Assembly (NCBI RefSeq): GCF_901709675.1
Contig: NC_051097.1
Span: 9,960,039-10,024,038, forward strand
DNA from: Syngnathus acus
Lineage: Eukaryota; Chordata; Actinopteri; Syngnathiformes; Syngnathidae
Direction: 5' to 3'
Length of the DNA stretch: 64,000 nucleotides
The notes beneath the pieces are model-generated. The model made no database searches, had not been told where the DNA came from, and saw nothing but the letters and a program-made list of their open reading frames with translations. This document shows positions 1-13,605 of the stretch, in pieces. Made by a program: the position numbers and the translations under genes. Position 1 is the first letter of the stretch. Each line of letters opens with the position of its first letter.

Positions 1-1474
1 TTCTGTCATGCAGTTCTAACAGGATCTTCTTTGCTTAGAAATGAAATGCAAAAAAAAAAAAAAAAAGATCAAGCATTTCTGTAATCATGGTCGTGCTGAT
101 GCGGGTAAACGTACCGTCTAATGATCCCATGCCATGAAGCTCTTTTAATGACTGGATGTGTAGCAACCATACCGATCTTGACAGCTACTTGAACATTTTC
201 TCACCTGTTGCAGCGATAGCGTTCATGACAGAGCTGTGATTTAGATAAGATTTAATGCACGGGCGGTACTTTACCCGCTAAACCGGTGATGACAGCCGGA
301 GCTGAACCGGCACGTACATGTTGAAGACAGCGCATCTCTTTTATCATTTAGCTCAAGGCTTGCAAAGTAATGCCCTGTACTTACTGTAATTTACGATACA
401 CATGTGGAATGCTTTTTGTGTGTGTAATAATCGTCCTTTTTTTGTTTTCCGCAGGGTTCCTGAAGCCCCAGTGCTCGTTAGCTCCTCCGATGCAGCGAGG
501 CCGCTCGAACGAAGCATGTTCTTGTTTCAGCGGTATGTGTTCCCTGCATCAGCGACGCCTGTCCTCAGGTAAAGTTGTCCATCCCCACCAACCTGTTCTA
601 CCTGTGTGTTGGTTCGATAAAATAGAGGAAAAAGCCCTCGGTGAATAAACAAATAAGGAATGACCTTAAAATGTGTTGATTGGGGATAAATTGGCCAGCA
701 GAAAATGAAAAATGATAACATGTATTTGTCAACATAAAAATTTATATTTGTTGCATTTTTAAAGCATAATATAATTCATATTATATTAATATATATAATA
801 TAATATAAATATCATAAAATAATAATCATATAATTAATTTTAAAATATGATATAATTATTTTCTTCAATTAAAAATATTATATATATAAATAATATATAA
901 ATACTGAAGATACGATCTGCATTTATCACTTTTAAAATCAGATAATATAAGATGATAAAATCAACTTTTAAATGAGTGTTTGAGGCTGGAAGTGGAAAAG
1001 TGTTGCGTGTTTCTCCTGCCCGAAAGGTTTACCTTGGGGCCGTTTTGGAGACAGCACCGTGCTTGCTTGGCATGATTTATGGCGTGTTTACATGCGAAGG
1101 CCTCGTGATTGAGGCGCTAACAGAGGTGCTCTGAAAACGGTCTCGTCCTGAATGCACTTCAGTCATCACGATCGGCGTGCTCGCTCTGACATCATGGCAA
1201 AGAGAAATGTCTGTTTTGCATCTCGTCATTGAGGACGTTCCAGCTTTGAACATATTTATTGCTGACACATTTATCACTCGTGAAGTCATGCAATGTCCTG
1301 TGACTCGCCGTGTCAATATCTTGCATATCATGTAAGCGCTGTCATTTTTCTTATGTCATCGTTATCTCATCTGTTGAATTTCGTTCAAGATTACAAGCCC
1401 AGTAGATGAAAAATGGGATAGCCAACATCCATAATATGTCGAAGCTAATCCCTGAAGCATTTAGACATGTTTCC

Positions 1475-1506
1475 ATTCTACAAGTGGCTAAAACCACTTG
1501 TAGAAT
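1475..1506. repeat. Short perfect hairpin
   Basis: A 13-bp stem ATTCTACAAGTGG / CCACTTGTAGAAT around the loop CTAAAA. Pairing does not extend beyond the stem, so a microRNA precursor is unlikely. Confidence 0.6.
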
Positions 1507-4500
1507 ATCGACTCGGGACATCCCCAATTCAATCCAGCAGACAACATTTTTCATTTACCAAAATTGCTCTTTGACTCCATATAAAGCTTTTTCCTATTGC
1601 TAGAAATGCAAATGTGAACCCTGAGCGAACCAGAGCAAACGCGCACACTTTATATCTTTCTCACTTTGATCTGGACCAGGCTACTGAATTACAAATGCGA
1701 AGCCTAAAAAGTCAAGAGGATATTTTATTTCTCTTTTTCACGACAGCTGCTTGCTACTGGACAAGTTTGAGCATGATCAGTGAAGAGTTCACTTCCCAGC
1801 CCAAGCTTTGTCTTTGTTTTCTATTTCTACATTCGGAGCGATTGCTACATTTTTCACTCAGCACTTGGCCATGTTAAATATGTTTCGGGGGATTCTCATT
1901 GAGAAACCGCTCGTAAAGAAACTGAGGTGAACCCCTCCGTTGGCCAAACTTTATTGAGCCTGTAATAATCACGGGTCTAATTATGGAAAGTGTTTCTATA
2001 AATTTGAGTGTGAGTGATTGGGCTCCAATCTCAACATTTCAGTGGCCCCGTTTTAACCACAATGACAAGCTGCTGCGAGAGGCGTGTAGCGGTAAGCTAG
2101 CAGGAGGTTTCTGGGAAGGATCGCTCTCGCCCCGAGAGCCGGATTCGGCGGCGATATGCTGAACTCCGGGCCGCACACTGATGTGGCTAAGCTCTGGTTT
2201 CAGAGGTTTGACATTATTTTGGCGCTTCAAAAACAAACTTACTGGAAAGGAACCGTGAGAAAAAAAAAAACCCGCGCGGGATTTCGCACTACACGGGGAT
2301 CGCCGGTTATCGAATGATCCTGCCAGAAAAATGAATCACTTTCTTTCTGGAGTTGTGTCGAATGAGGTGAGCGAGAGGGGTGGCGTCAAAGAAAGGACAA
2401 TAAAAATAGGGCTTCTTGAAAGCGCTCACAATGCGGGCCTTGTACTCCGATCGGGTCTGTCCTCATCGAGCTGAGTGGAGGAATGGAAAAGATTATCCGC
2501 AGGAATGTCTGGGGTGCCCTCAAACAGAGCGGGCCGCACGAGCGGCCAATAGGAAAGAGGCCCGCAGAGCGGCAGGCTAATTTTTTCCTGATGAACTCAG
2601 CCGCCTGCTTCACAATGCAGTCTGATTGCCAGGGCTGAATTCACATATGGTCCCTGTTTGGAGGGTCCGACTGACAGACTCAATTCTGCCTGGAGAGAAA
2701 AGGGGGTGGGACTTTGGTTGGGTGGACATGATTATTACCGGCTCCTCTTTTTTGCCTTCATTAGCCTCGGAGGTGGAGTGTTCACTATTCAGGTTTCTTC
2801 TCGTTCCTCTTTGTTTGCGTTGAATAAGTAACAATTACGCAGCGCATTCATGTTTACAGCACAGCCGCTTTGTTTCAAATCTTCCCAATTATTTCGGATC
2901 TCACGTTTATCTAGGACCAGACAAAAATGAATTTCAAGTGAGGCATAGCCTCCATTGCGGAGAGCCTCTCGAAGTACGCAGTGTGTTTTTGTAGACCTTG
3001 TGGTCCACACAGCAGGGTTTGAGAGAGCAGAGCTCGGGGAAGGTGGTTGGGCGTCCAAGAGAGGCTTGCATGCGGGGGGGGAAGGATTGCATGAAGTTAA
3101 AGCGGCCCCCATCTCCTCATATTTCCCATCGCGGGGTCCTCCGGAGGTGAGGGGGGTCACCGAGAGGGGCCTCGTTAGCCTCAACGTACTCCGTGCGCTC
3201 TAATTGGCTAGCCTGAGTCAATGCTCCCTGGTTACTTCCTGTTAGGTCAGAAGCCAGAGGGGCCAGAGAGTGCTTGGCTGCAGATTATGGGCCCAATCAT
3301 CAGCACAGCAAAAACTGTTTTCATACAAAAGCCCCAACTATCATATCTCATTCTTTTAATGAGCGGGAGCTGACTTGAGACCAAGGGGACTGAGATTTGG
3401 CACAACAGCTGCCAAAATGTACTGTTTTGATTAGCTGTGTATATATTATATTCGTATTACTCAGCAGACATTGAGGAAAACTTTCCAGTTGCGTTCGTTG
3501 CTTTGTGCAATCCAACAAGGAGTGAAGGAATCTCCGTAATCTTTGTCCATCTCGTTTGATTCCCCCTTATGACTCGGGTCCCGGTGGCCACGGTTGACCC
3601 TATGCTAACAGCTAGTGTACATCTGCAGAGGTGAAGGTCTCAGAGCGATGGCTATCGTCCACGGCGGGTCACTAGAAATCATAGCGACTAAGCCTTTGAT
3701 AACTCCCTGAGCCTCTAATCCCCCTGCAGCAGCATCACAATGAAATGCTATCTCATTGTTGCAGCTCAAATCCAGAGCGGGGGGCCGAGGGCAGTAGACA
3801 GCAACGGACAGACGGTGCATCGGTAATAGACAGATCTGCTTCATTTAGAGTATGTCATCATTTTAGTGTGTCTCTAAGTTGAACCTGACCCTTTTTACAG
3901 AGTTTTACAGTGAAGCGCTTACATCTGGAGGGGGGGTTTTGCTGCTGCATTTTTTATCCACATAAATTAAAAATGTTCTTATTCTTCAAGTCCCACGTTG
4001 GCTAACGCAGAACAATATTTTCATGGCTGCAAAGTGTGTTATGCTCCTGAAATCTATGAGCTAATTAGGTGAAAATGTAGCAGACCTCTGGATGATTTCA
4101 CGATCACTGACAGTTGATAGAACAATGACGGTTACGCGCTGTGCTTCCAGTCTTGCTTTCAGGACTTGAACGCAAGTGCCATGTTTATATATCCGTGAGG
4201 GCGACTAAGTGTTGAAGGGCAGGAGGCTCCTCTAACCGCAGATAAACATTGGAGCATAAGCCCATCACTGTTAAAAAAGAGCAGTTAGGTCAGCTTCGCT
4301 AAACTGGATCGCATAAGTCCGCACACCCCTGATCAAGCTAGGTTTCATCATTTGTTGCTAGCTAGCTGGCAGGTTCAGATCACCTGACCCTTTGCGTCTC
4401 TCTCCGTCCCAGAGGACGAGAAGCCAGAGAAGAAGTGAGGAGGGGGCTACTCTTTGTGTATTTTGACACTAAAGTGGTTTGACATACTTGGCATTATAGC

Positions 4501-6629
4501 TGGCTTGGCAGCAGGGCTAGGGTGATGAAGCGCAACAGAGTGCTTGATCAGAATGTCACAGAAAATGTTCTCGACCGGAAGTCGGAAAGGTAGCTAGCTT
4601 CCACCTCTGCGCCCACAGAAGGACAAACAAGGAATTTGGCCGCTCAAGGTCGAACGGTGTGATATTTGAATGTGTGTGCGAGATATTGTTGGGTGACAGA
4701 GTACCGCGCTCAGACTGTCACATGTCCCTGCTGCACAGCAACAGGCCCACCCGAGTGTGTTAATGCAGGCTAGCACGCACCGTACAAATGAGCAAAGTGT
4801 TTGCATCCCCCACTTGGTTTCTCCACAGAGAGCTCCGAGCCGAGGTGCACAGCGGAGTGGTGCTAAGGTAGCGGCTAATGGAAATATCTTGTTGTAACTC
4901 TGTGGAGGAGATTCGGGCTGTGGTGGGAACTCAAATTAAAGCCCAAAACATGAGTGAAAATTCGTATTAATCGTCCTGCAACGAAACGGAACTAGGTCAT
5001 AGTCAACGCAAGAATACCTGAGGCGTCGCTTTGGGAATTGTCGCAAAGAGTCGACCTTTTGAGTAAATGGAAATGCGGGATGGTGTAAAGGCTGTGTTAA
5101 AAGCCGCGCAGGCGCCTCTGGGACATGGCGTCATAACTCCATGGCAGTCATTGACATTGAGCTAATTGACTCGTGTCGTCGTCGTACACCAACGGTGACA
5201 TGACTTCCAAATGAGGTTAGGGAAAGGATGAGGGATGGAGAGAGGAGGGGCTGAGTACAATGAGGGATGACGGTGAATAGGCGCAGAGCCGAATGTTAAA
5301 ACTGGCGCTTTGAATTCGATCTATCTATAATCTTTATTTAGCTAAAGTCGGAGTAGTGTGCTGATTTTTTATTTTTTTTTCCCCGACGATTGATCAGTTA
5401 TGACTTGTCCACCTTTGCCTTGAAACTTTTCCAGGGAGTGGTAAAAGATAAATTGGAGAGTGTTGCACAAAATATTATGAAACCATTCAGTATATGTGGG
5501 ACAATAAGGAGGTTCATTCTAGAAACAAAGAAAGTCATTTCCATCACATTTTCTGCTGCAATTTGAAGTATAAAAGTGGGCAATGTGTCCTTCAATAAAA
5601 TATTATTTTCCTACAAAATTGTTTCAAATTGTTTTCCTCCTTTGTTTATAGCAATTTTGAAACGTTTTTCTCGAGCGTACATGTAGTCTAGGATTTGCTT
5701 TATTTCTAATACCAAACACATAATTGCAAGGCTTAAACACTACAGCAATGATTAATTTTCTTCTACAGATAATGTGAAATTAATTACTTCGTCTCAGGAA
5801 AAAAAAATCCTCATAACATTTGTCAATAATTCCAAATAAATTACCATTTGAAATGTTCAGTAATTAAAGAGGTCGCGAGGGGTTAGGCAGAGTTCATGCA
5901 CCTCGGCAATCATCTCTTTTCAACCACCAACGTTACATTTTCAAGGCTTAAGATCGGTCCAAACTTCGTAAAGCTCACACGTTGGGTCAAACGTTTCCAA
6001 CACGTCGATACGGCCAGTTTAATATTCTCTTTGACTTTGGCAGTAACCGAAAGGGAGTATTGATTTGAGCAGGGATTGCCAATTAATTTTCCAAAGAGGC
6101 CATGCGAGAAACTGGAACAGTTGGCAGTCGTTAACGACATGCTAACCTCAATCGTGTCCCATATTAAGATAAGAAAATAAAATTTCGAGCCTCGGCATGA
6201 TTAAAATCCTCCTAACGACTTGTTTAGTTGTCTTTGCTTGGCATTTGTTTTCTTAAGTTCGACTTTCATAGGCGTAAAGGAAAAGAAAGTAAGCAGTAAC
6301 TGCTGCCTGTAACTTAAGTTTCTAACGAGCACGTATTTGTGATTATTTAACAACCCTCCCCGCCATCTGCTCGGTGTATTGGGATACACAAGCAGGGCAC
6401 GTGTGTCTGAGCTCGATGATTACACAAGAGCCGACTTACTTTTGCGTTGGCTGACACTGATGCGCCGCCAATTCCATTATTCAAACTTAGCTCGTTAGTT
6501 GAAAACAAGAACCAAAACAAGCAGACGGATAGTCACATGTACGATATAAAAAGGAGGAAATCACAGACTCTTTGTGTGTACCTGCTGAGGTCGCATAAGT
6601 CATGAATAGAAAAACGTGCACAGATGTTT

Positions 6630-6672
6630 TTAACTCATTCACTACCATTGACGACTATAGACGTCAAAGATC
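6630..6672 (+). repeat. Short interspersed repeat relic
   Basis: TTAACTCATTCACTACCATT followed by GACGACTATAGACGTCAAAG. A second, diverged and oppositely oriented copy lies at 63338-63401. I recall this unit as common in teleosts; its class is unknown to me. Confidence 0.45.
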
Positions 6673-6981
6673 CGTTTTAATAATGTGATTGCCTTGGTGT
6701 TGAACAAAAAACGATGACATTAGCACACGAGTCTTTCCTTTTGCTCCCAGTGGTAGAACAACGGCTTTAAAAGACTTTTGTTATCTGACTGCATGTTATC
6801 ACTTATATGGTTCACATTATCTGAGAAAGTTTGACTTTGTCCACTTTGAACGGATTGTAAAATGTCAGCTGAACTTATATTTATCTGTGTATTATCTCGT
6901 GTTGCACCAGCAGAATTCAGGTACAGATTACTTCATCGACAATCCGACTCGGTGCGGACTGTGCACGTTTGCCTTTTGTGC

Positions 6982-7030
6982 AATTTGATTTTCCGAATAT
7001 AAGTCGCACTTAAAATCCTGAAGTGTGAGG
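6982..7030 (+). repeat. Fragment of the hairpin MITE family
   Basis: TTTTCCGAATATAAGTCGCAC matches the terminal unit of the 18121-18294 element; the rest is too decayed to bound. Confidence 0.35.
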
Positions 7031-9537
7031 TTGTTTAATTGCACAAACGGGGTTTGTGTCCATTTGATGGGCAGGAGGTATTTAGAGTGGGAGTGGGTGA
7101 GCGATGCGATTGTTAATCCGACCGACCGAAAGTTGGCAGAAAAGTAAACAATAGGCTTAGGCACATTATCCTTTGCAGGAGTTGCATCATTACTTGCCAT
7201 GTTTACATTCCGCTGTGATGGAAGCTACTATATGCTGCATCTTAAGATTCAATTTGTCATACACTGACTTAATTAAAACCAAGCTAATTAGTATTCATTC
7301 AGTAAATAAGACAGACTACACGATTGGCACGAAGATATAAAAGGCACTTGAGTGACACTCAAGTTATTCATCATTATTAAACAAACGTATTACTGGTGTT
7401 AAAGGCAACTGAACAAATGTGGGAAAATAATTCCTTCCGTGGATGAGCACAAGAGAAGGAGGGAGCACTCCTCTAATTGGAATATTTATAGAAAATATCC
7501 TTGAAAGAGGCACTAAATTTGGAGCTGTGGCTTCGGGCTGTGTGTAACATCGCTCTTGTTTTATCTTTAATAGGGGGCATGAGTTGACACTGATAGGATT
7601 TGCAAATTCCCCCTCCATTCACTGTACATATCTTTGGAACGATGCAAAAAGTATGCCAAATATTTCTGACCAGTCAGCTGCTTGAGAGTGTTTCATATTC
7701 CAAAGACTCAACTTTTGAACATTCAAATGCTCATAATTCAAATTGACTTTGAAATACAAGCTGCCGCTGATAAATGACAAGGAACCTTTTCACCGAATGC
7801 TTTGACCCTTGACCCCCCTGTAATGTTTTCCCAGCTCCCGATGTCATTTCTGTGAGGGTTGCTTAATGTGACAGACTGTTTCCTTCCCTCGGTACACTTT
7901 GAATTGCAGGGCAATTTCTTAGTCAAACGCACGGGTTGCTAATGATCTGTCAAAGCATCAGCCGTGCTCCACATCTGTGTCCATCTTTTGTCCTGCCTCA
8001 TATCCGTGTTACTTTGTAATATTTCTCTCGATTCGTTTATATTATTTTATTCTACTCCACTTTATTTTTTATTTGTTATTAAAAAAATTATTTGTTTATT
8101 TTATTTTAATATTTTTTTTATTTATCAAACGTTTCTATGGTCACAATGATTGATCATTCAGCCTGTCTTGTTTACACAGTGTCCGCCCGTCATTGCCCAA
8201 TGGAGACGTTGACCTTTCACACACAGGGCAACTCACCCTTTTTACCTCACATTAGTGCGGGGGCTGACGACTCAATTGGAGCCAATCACGCGGCAAATTT
8301 TGTTGACGGTAGCAGAAAAAAAAATACTCAGGTCTGTGTGAGTGGTAGAAAACGCGATGTTTTCCTCTGATGATTCCGTCCATATAGTTTCATCGCCCCT
8401 GGCCAAGGGCTTATTTATTGAGGGGTCCATGTGTGGAAGACAGAGACTTCCTTGTGCAGTCACCATCTCATGAATCAAGCGCTCTGGTGATCTTGTGACC
8501 TGCCGGTCCTTCTACTCTGTAGTGGAGTTCAAAGGTTGACCCTCGATCTTTTCCCAAATATGCTGTTGAACCGCAAAGAGGATAGGTGGAAGATGGCCCT
8601 CCATGACTGGAATTCTACTAGGCCATCAAATTAGTTTAATCGGAGGTACTACAGTTTACATACTGTATATTTACTGTTTGCCTTTTCAACGCATTGGTGG
8701 CATCTTAGTGAACAATCGTTACTGCCGTGGCTTTTCCCTGACAGCGTACACGTAAATAAACAGATCCAAACAAATCCAGCTAACTGAAAACATCATCCGA
8801 GATCTTCTTCAATTGGCCGTGATTCATTCCATGATTGCTGTCCGAACTCTGCGTTGTGTTATTGCGTCAGATCTCACGCCTGATTGATAACCCGAGTCGA
8901 TGTCGCATTCGAAGCTCAGCCATCGGAAAGGGGTTAATCTTCCCCACCATGTGATTCCTCTTTTTCGATTATCTCCAATCACAGCAGATGACAACCGTTT
9001 GACCGGGTGACCCCCCCCCTGCCAGCTAGTGCTATTCACAAGTGGAATAAATTGTAGCCCCCCTTTATACGCTTTTACGCTTGACTTTCAAAGACCATAA
9101 CGATGACGTCGGATGTCATTTGTTGCTAAGCTGTCAAGCGGCATGAACATTCGAAAAAAAATGGAGCTGACCTTCCATCAGCGGGCTGTCCGTCAGGTTG
9201 TGTTCAAGTACCCCTCTTGTCTATTTTTCTCGTAGCACTATCTCCGAGGTATACGGAGGAAAGGGAAGAAGGGAACGCACCAATAAAGAAGAGCCGGGAT
9301 ATTCCACAGGGGATTGTGGGAACCCGCTGATAAAGGCTTGCATCTTAATCCATCCTTAGGCCCGTCTTACTGTGTACGATGAGCTTTTTATGTGATCATT
9401 AAGGGTGTGTGCGTTCACCACGGACACTTTAGGTATACATTATATATTTTCGATTTTAACACCTTGAATCTTCTATTCCAAGGCTCCTGGAGATCTTCAA
9501 ATAACTCTATGAATAATAGAATAATAAATAAAAATAT

Positions 9538-9933
9538 TACCGTATTTTCACGATTATAAGGCACGGATAAAAGTCTTGGATTTTCTTCAAAATGTGCGGC
9601 GCGCCCTATCATGCAGTACAGCACAGGTGTCAAACACAAGGCCAGATACGGCCCGCCGCATCATTTTATGTGGCCTGCGACGAAAAATTGTGCATCAAAT
9701 TCGTGTCTTATTACTAGAATTGCAAATTGTCTTCACTTTCAATAATACATTTTTTCTTTTTAAATATTTGACCATGTTATTTGTCAGTTTGTTTTGTAGC
9801 TTTTACTGTATATAATATGAGGTGCTCATACATTTATTTGGGTTGACAGTCATAATGGCCCTCCGAAAGAAGCTAGGACTACAATGCGAAAGGCCCTCGA
9901 AAGAAATGAGTTTGACACCCCTGCAGTACGGTA
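9538..9933. mobile_element. Hairpin MITE interrupted by a hAT element
   Basis: The 5' end matches the TACCGTATTTTCCGGACTATAAGGCG family seen elsewhere in the window (here TACCGTATTTTCACGATTATAAGGC). A hAT-type element is inserted close to its 3' end (9622-9923), after which the MITE resumes with GTACGGTA. The 3' arm carries a short deletion compared with the intact copy at 33176. Confidence 0.6.
9622..9923. mobile_element. Non-autonomous hAT-type element, copy A
   Basis: The 3' end GTTTGACACCCCTG is the inverted complement of a CAGGGGTGTCAAAC terminus; the 5' end is a mutated version (CACAGGTGTCAAAC). It is flanked by 8-bp target duplications CAGTACAG (9614-9621) and CAGTACGG (9924-9931), with one mismatch. 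The interior shares the GGCCCGCCGCATCATTTTA block with copy B. At about 302 bp with no transposase, it would need a hAT transposase acting in trans. The duplication length and termini support the hAT class. Confidence 0.75.
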
Positions 9934-12900
9934 TAATATAAATAAATAATCATAAATAGCAAAGAAATAACACAGAACTCTTCACTCAACTAACAAGACA
10001 CTTAACAATCAGCTCATTAGGACTTGTTTAATGGATCGTAAGTGTATTAAGAGCGCTAATTAATGCGAATCGGTTCTCCCTCTTAGGTTGAGCTCTCACT
10101 CCAGGCTTATGCGTTCAGCTCTTTCGCTCCTCCTCTGGCTTTAGCGGAATTTGGCTGATGCGCGCCGAGGGGGAGGATCGGAGGGAGACTCTCATCTTGT
10201 TTCAGTGCTTTATGAGTCTGACGTGTATGTGGGTAATTGCGGTTATAGGTGATTAAACTCACCGTGCCCTTCAGGAAGCATCGGCAGCTATCAGTCAAGT
10301 CCAGGCGCAACAGCCTGCTTCATCTTGCTAGAACTCCCCGGCCATATTCCATCCATAGCGCTCAATATTTGATATTTAACGGTGAAATCGGTTCTGTTCT
10401 TAATTGTGTTTGTTATCAAAGTGGAAAGATGTGTGGGTTGTGTGTGTGGGTGGATAAAGGTTGAGACTGGATTGTAGAATCATTTGATCATTCCATTTGG
10501 TATATGTTAATGCGTTCATGCGTAATTTGTGCATACATTTGCAAGTTATGTTTGCATGTATGCTAGCGTGCTATTTATACCACAAAGAAGGGAAGCCCGT
10601 GGGCCTGTTGCTTCCTGGTCTAATTGGCGTGTTAATCATGTTTTTTTGTGAGTGGGATATCAATGTGTGTTTGTAAAAGATCCGTGACTTATCTCCAGAG
10701 GCAATGTGTGACCGTGGGAGTCCAGTTCTGAACTCACACTCCCAGAGCGTAGCTGAGAAGACACAGACATGATTTTGAGCTGGAAAATATTTCTTCTTGT
10801 GTGGCATGGACGAACTTTTTTTTTTTCTGCCCGTTGATCACAATGCCGGTTAAATGCGTATTATTTTCAACGCTCTTTCATTTGGTTTTGCAATTAAAAA
10901 AAAGATGGATTGTAGTGGAAAAATCCAAGTCTATGTTCCTTTTGAAAATGCTTGCTGGACGACGGCGTGTATTTGTTGGACGGCCGCCAGTGCAAATGAA
11001 ACAGAAGGGAAGTCAGCAGACTGGCCGTCTTCTGTTGACTGCTGTTAAGATTGACCCTGTCAGGTCAGCTGTCGAGGTGGCACGTTACGCCCTCCCTTCT
11101 GTTTTTTTTTTTACAGTTTGAGCCAGCCAAGCGTCGGGCATCGTTAGCTTGAGAGTCGTCCTAGCGAAACTACCGCGAAGCAATGAACAACGCTTGTGTC
11201 TTTCCATGCCAGTCATAACACCTTCTTTATTTGGTCGCTGTCGGATTGCCAATCCCAACACATAATTCACCGACATCCAACCCACGGGAGGCCAAGCTAA
11301 AATATATATATATGGATTTTATCGTCGATAAATAGACTTTCCCGAAAACGACTTTCCCAGCTCAACTGTCAAAGCAAAGTTGCATCATCGGAAAAATGTT
11401 CTTCACCCTTTGACAGCACTGAGGGATGTTTGTTCAACGTTCAAGAATGATTTCTGCTTTTGTTGCCTTTTACGGCTTTTTCGTATTTGGATTGTAATCA
11501 AGATTGCATCTGTGAGTTCCTTCGATATTCTGGAAAATTTGTATTACAAGAATAGTTGTCATAGAAAATTATAATAATACAAAGTGTGTTTGTGTTGTCG
11601 GTGCTGTCTGAGCGTAAACAAGTTAGTCCCGTCCCCCCTCAGAACTGATTGTTCCGTAATAAAAAAATAATCGGAGAGGGGTGAACATAGGCCAGGTAGC
11701 TGATGCCAGTATTCTCGCTCGAACATGAAAGATTCATGCTTGGAACTGGGAATATTCCCATCTCTTGGGAGTTCCTCTGAGAATGCAACCGGAAGGATGT
11801 GGGAATAAATGGAGAAGTAGGAACAGATGAGAACGAGAGAATGTGAAAATGAAATGTGGGAGAGATGAAAGACGGTCGCCTCTCATCTTCACGGACTTCG
11901 CGGGTCCACGCAGAGGTCTGCTCGTACTTACTATTCTTTTGTTGACCACCTTCATGGTTGACTCGTTTTTTTGTGCTATGTATTAATTTATTTTCAAAAC
12001 ATATCTCAAGCTCCCCTGAGGAACTGCAATTCTATTGATGCAACAGAGACCCGTGTCCATGTTTGATCTGGCACCTGACTCAAAATCAAATACTTTAAAT
12101 GCAATGCCGGCCGCGACATTTCGGAGAAGCTCGTTTGTCGTACCGGTTTTGGATACCCCACCTTATAAGACGGTGGAGCAGTTCAAGAAAATGCAACTTC
12201 AGAAACTTTCTGGGGCTGGAACGATGTGTCTACGTGCTGCAGGAAGAGGCCAGGGATACTCACGTACACGCCTCGGTCAGGAAGTCGCACGTACGAATCG
12301 ATGCGTGTAGGAGGGAGTACAGTATGTCGTGTGTGTTGAGTGTACTTTGGATCAAGTTATTGACCCACAGCGAGCAAACACGTCTCCCTTGATTCCACTA
12401 AAGAATCAATATACCAACCATTAGCCCATCGTAAACAAATACTGTATATATGATGGTGGAGTTACAAAATATTTTATTTAATGCAGTAAAAGACCATTCC
12501 TGGATCTGATTCCTTTGGTTCCTGTATCTGAGTGTATTCTAGCAGCAACCTGATACTAATCAAGCTGTCAACTATCTGATAGCAACAAAACGTGACAGCC
12601 GATCAGATTTCGCACAACTACTGTTATGTTATCTCGCCGTGTTTAGGCTACGTATATTTTTGATCGAAAAACTTCAAGTGTGTTGGCAGTAAGAGAGTCC
12701 GATAAGGGGCGTGGGTGGTAATTTTCGTCTTAAAGAGGAAGCTTGATGAATCATAGCTTCCTGACTACCACTGTGATGTGGATTGGTACAGATGTGCCAC
12801 TCACGAATATATTTTATATAGAAATGGAATTCCACAAATAGATCATTTCTTCAATCATTATTGACATGAAACAAGTCCTCAAAAAGAACAGAAGGGACAT

Positions 12901-13364
12901 CTGTTGGAAATGTAATCCCCTGACGTCTGCTCCACAGGCCACAGAGAAAATTATTACTCTCCTGTCTTCTCGTTGATGAAAATACTATTGTCTATTTGAT
13001 GTTTCCATTATAAGCTGCTGACCAAAGGACTGCCGGTGTTGCTCGTTCTTTCATCCGGTTGTTTTTTATTTTTATATTGCATCTTTTTCTCGGTAGTGAT
13101 GCTGCTTCAAGTCGGATGAGGTATAATAGATGTACTAGTTCTTTTCAGTGACGCATATCTGGAGTACAAATTAGACACAGCGGGTGATTCGGTATGGGCA
13201 AATTTACCGCTGTGAGGCCGTTTCGGGCTGATGCCTCACGTCATATTCTCCAAATCAATCTCACCTTCTGTTCTGAAAATCTTTCTTTAAATAGCTTCAG
13301 AATAATGTTTCATAAAAACGCATAGCCTCTTAAAATTCATTCTACCAACTTAGGTGAAAGGTCA

Positions 13365-13605
13365 TTCAAAGTCAAAGTCTGCTTTATTGTCAATTTCTCA
13401 CATGTCAAGACACACAAAGAGATCGAAATTGCGTTTCCTACTATCCCACGGTGACAAGACATATTACATATTATATATATATATATTATATTGGTCCACG
13501 GACAAACAAAACATTCAAGTAAACAATACAAAAAGTAAAAACAAGAAGGCACATACAATGAATAAATAAGAGCAGTGAATAAATAATAAATCAATAAATA
13601 ATTAA
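13365..13605. repeat. Retroelement-like interspersed repeat (class uncertain)
   Basis: AGTCTGCTTTATTGTCAATT followed by ACACACAAAGAGATCGAAAT and TATCCCACGGTGACAAGAC resembles a repeat I recall as common in teleost genomes. It ends in an A/T-rich ATGAATAAATAA-like tail. An LTR- or LINE-derived end is possible, but I cannot assign the class from one copy. Confidence 0.45.

Noticed and set aside
1475-1506. Hairpin considered as a microRNA precursor
   Set aside because: The stem is only 13 bp, the loop is 6 bases and the flanks do not pair; a precursor needs about 22 or more paired bases per arm.
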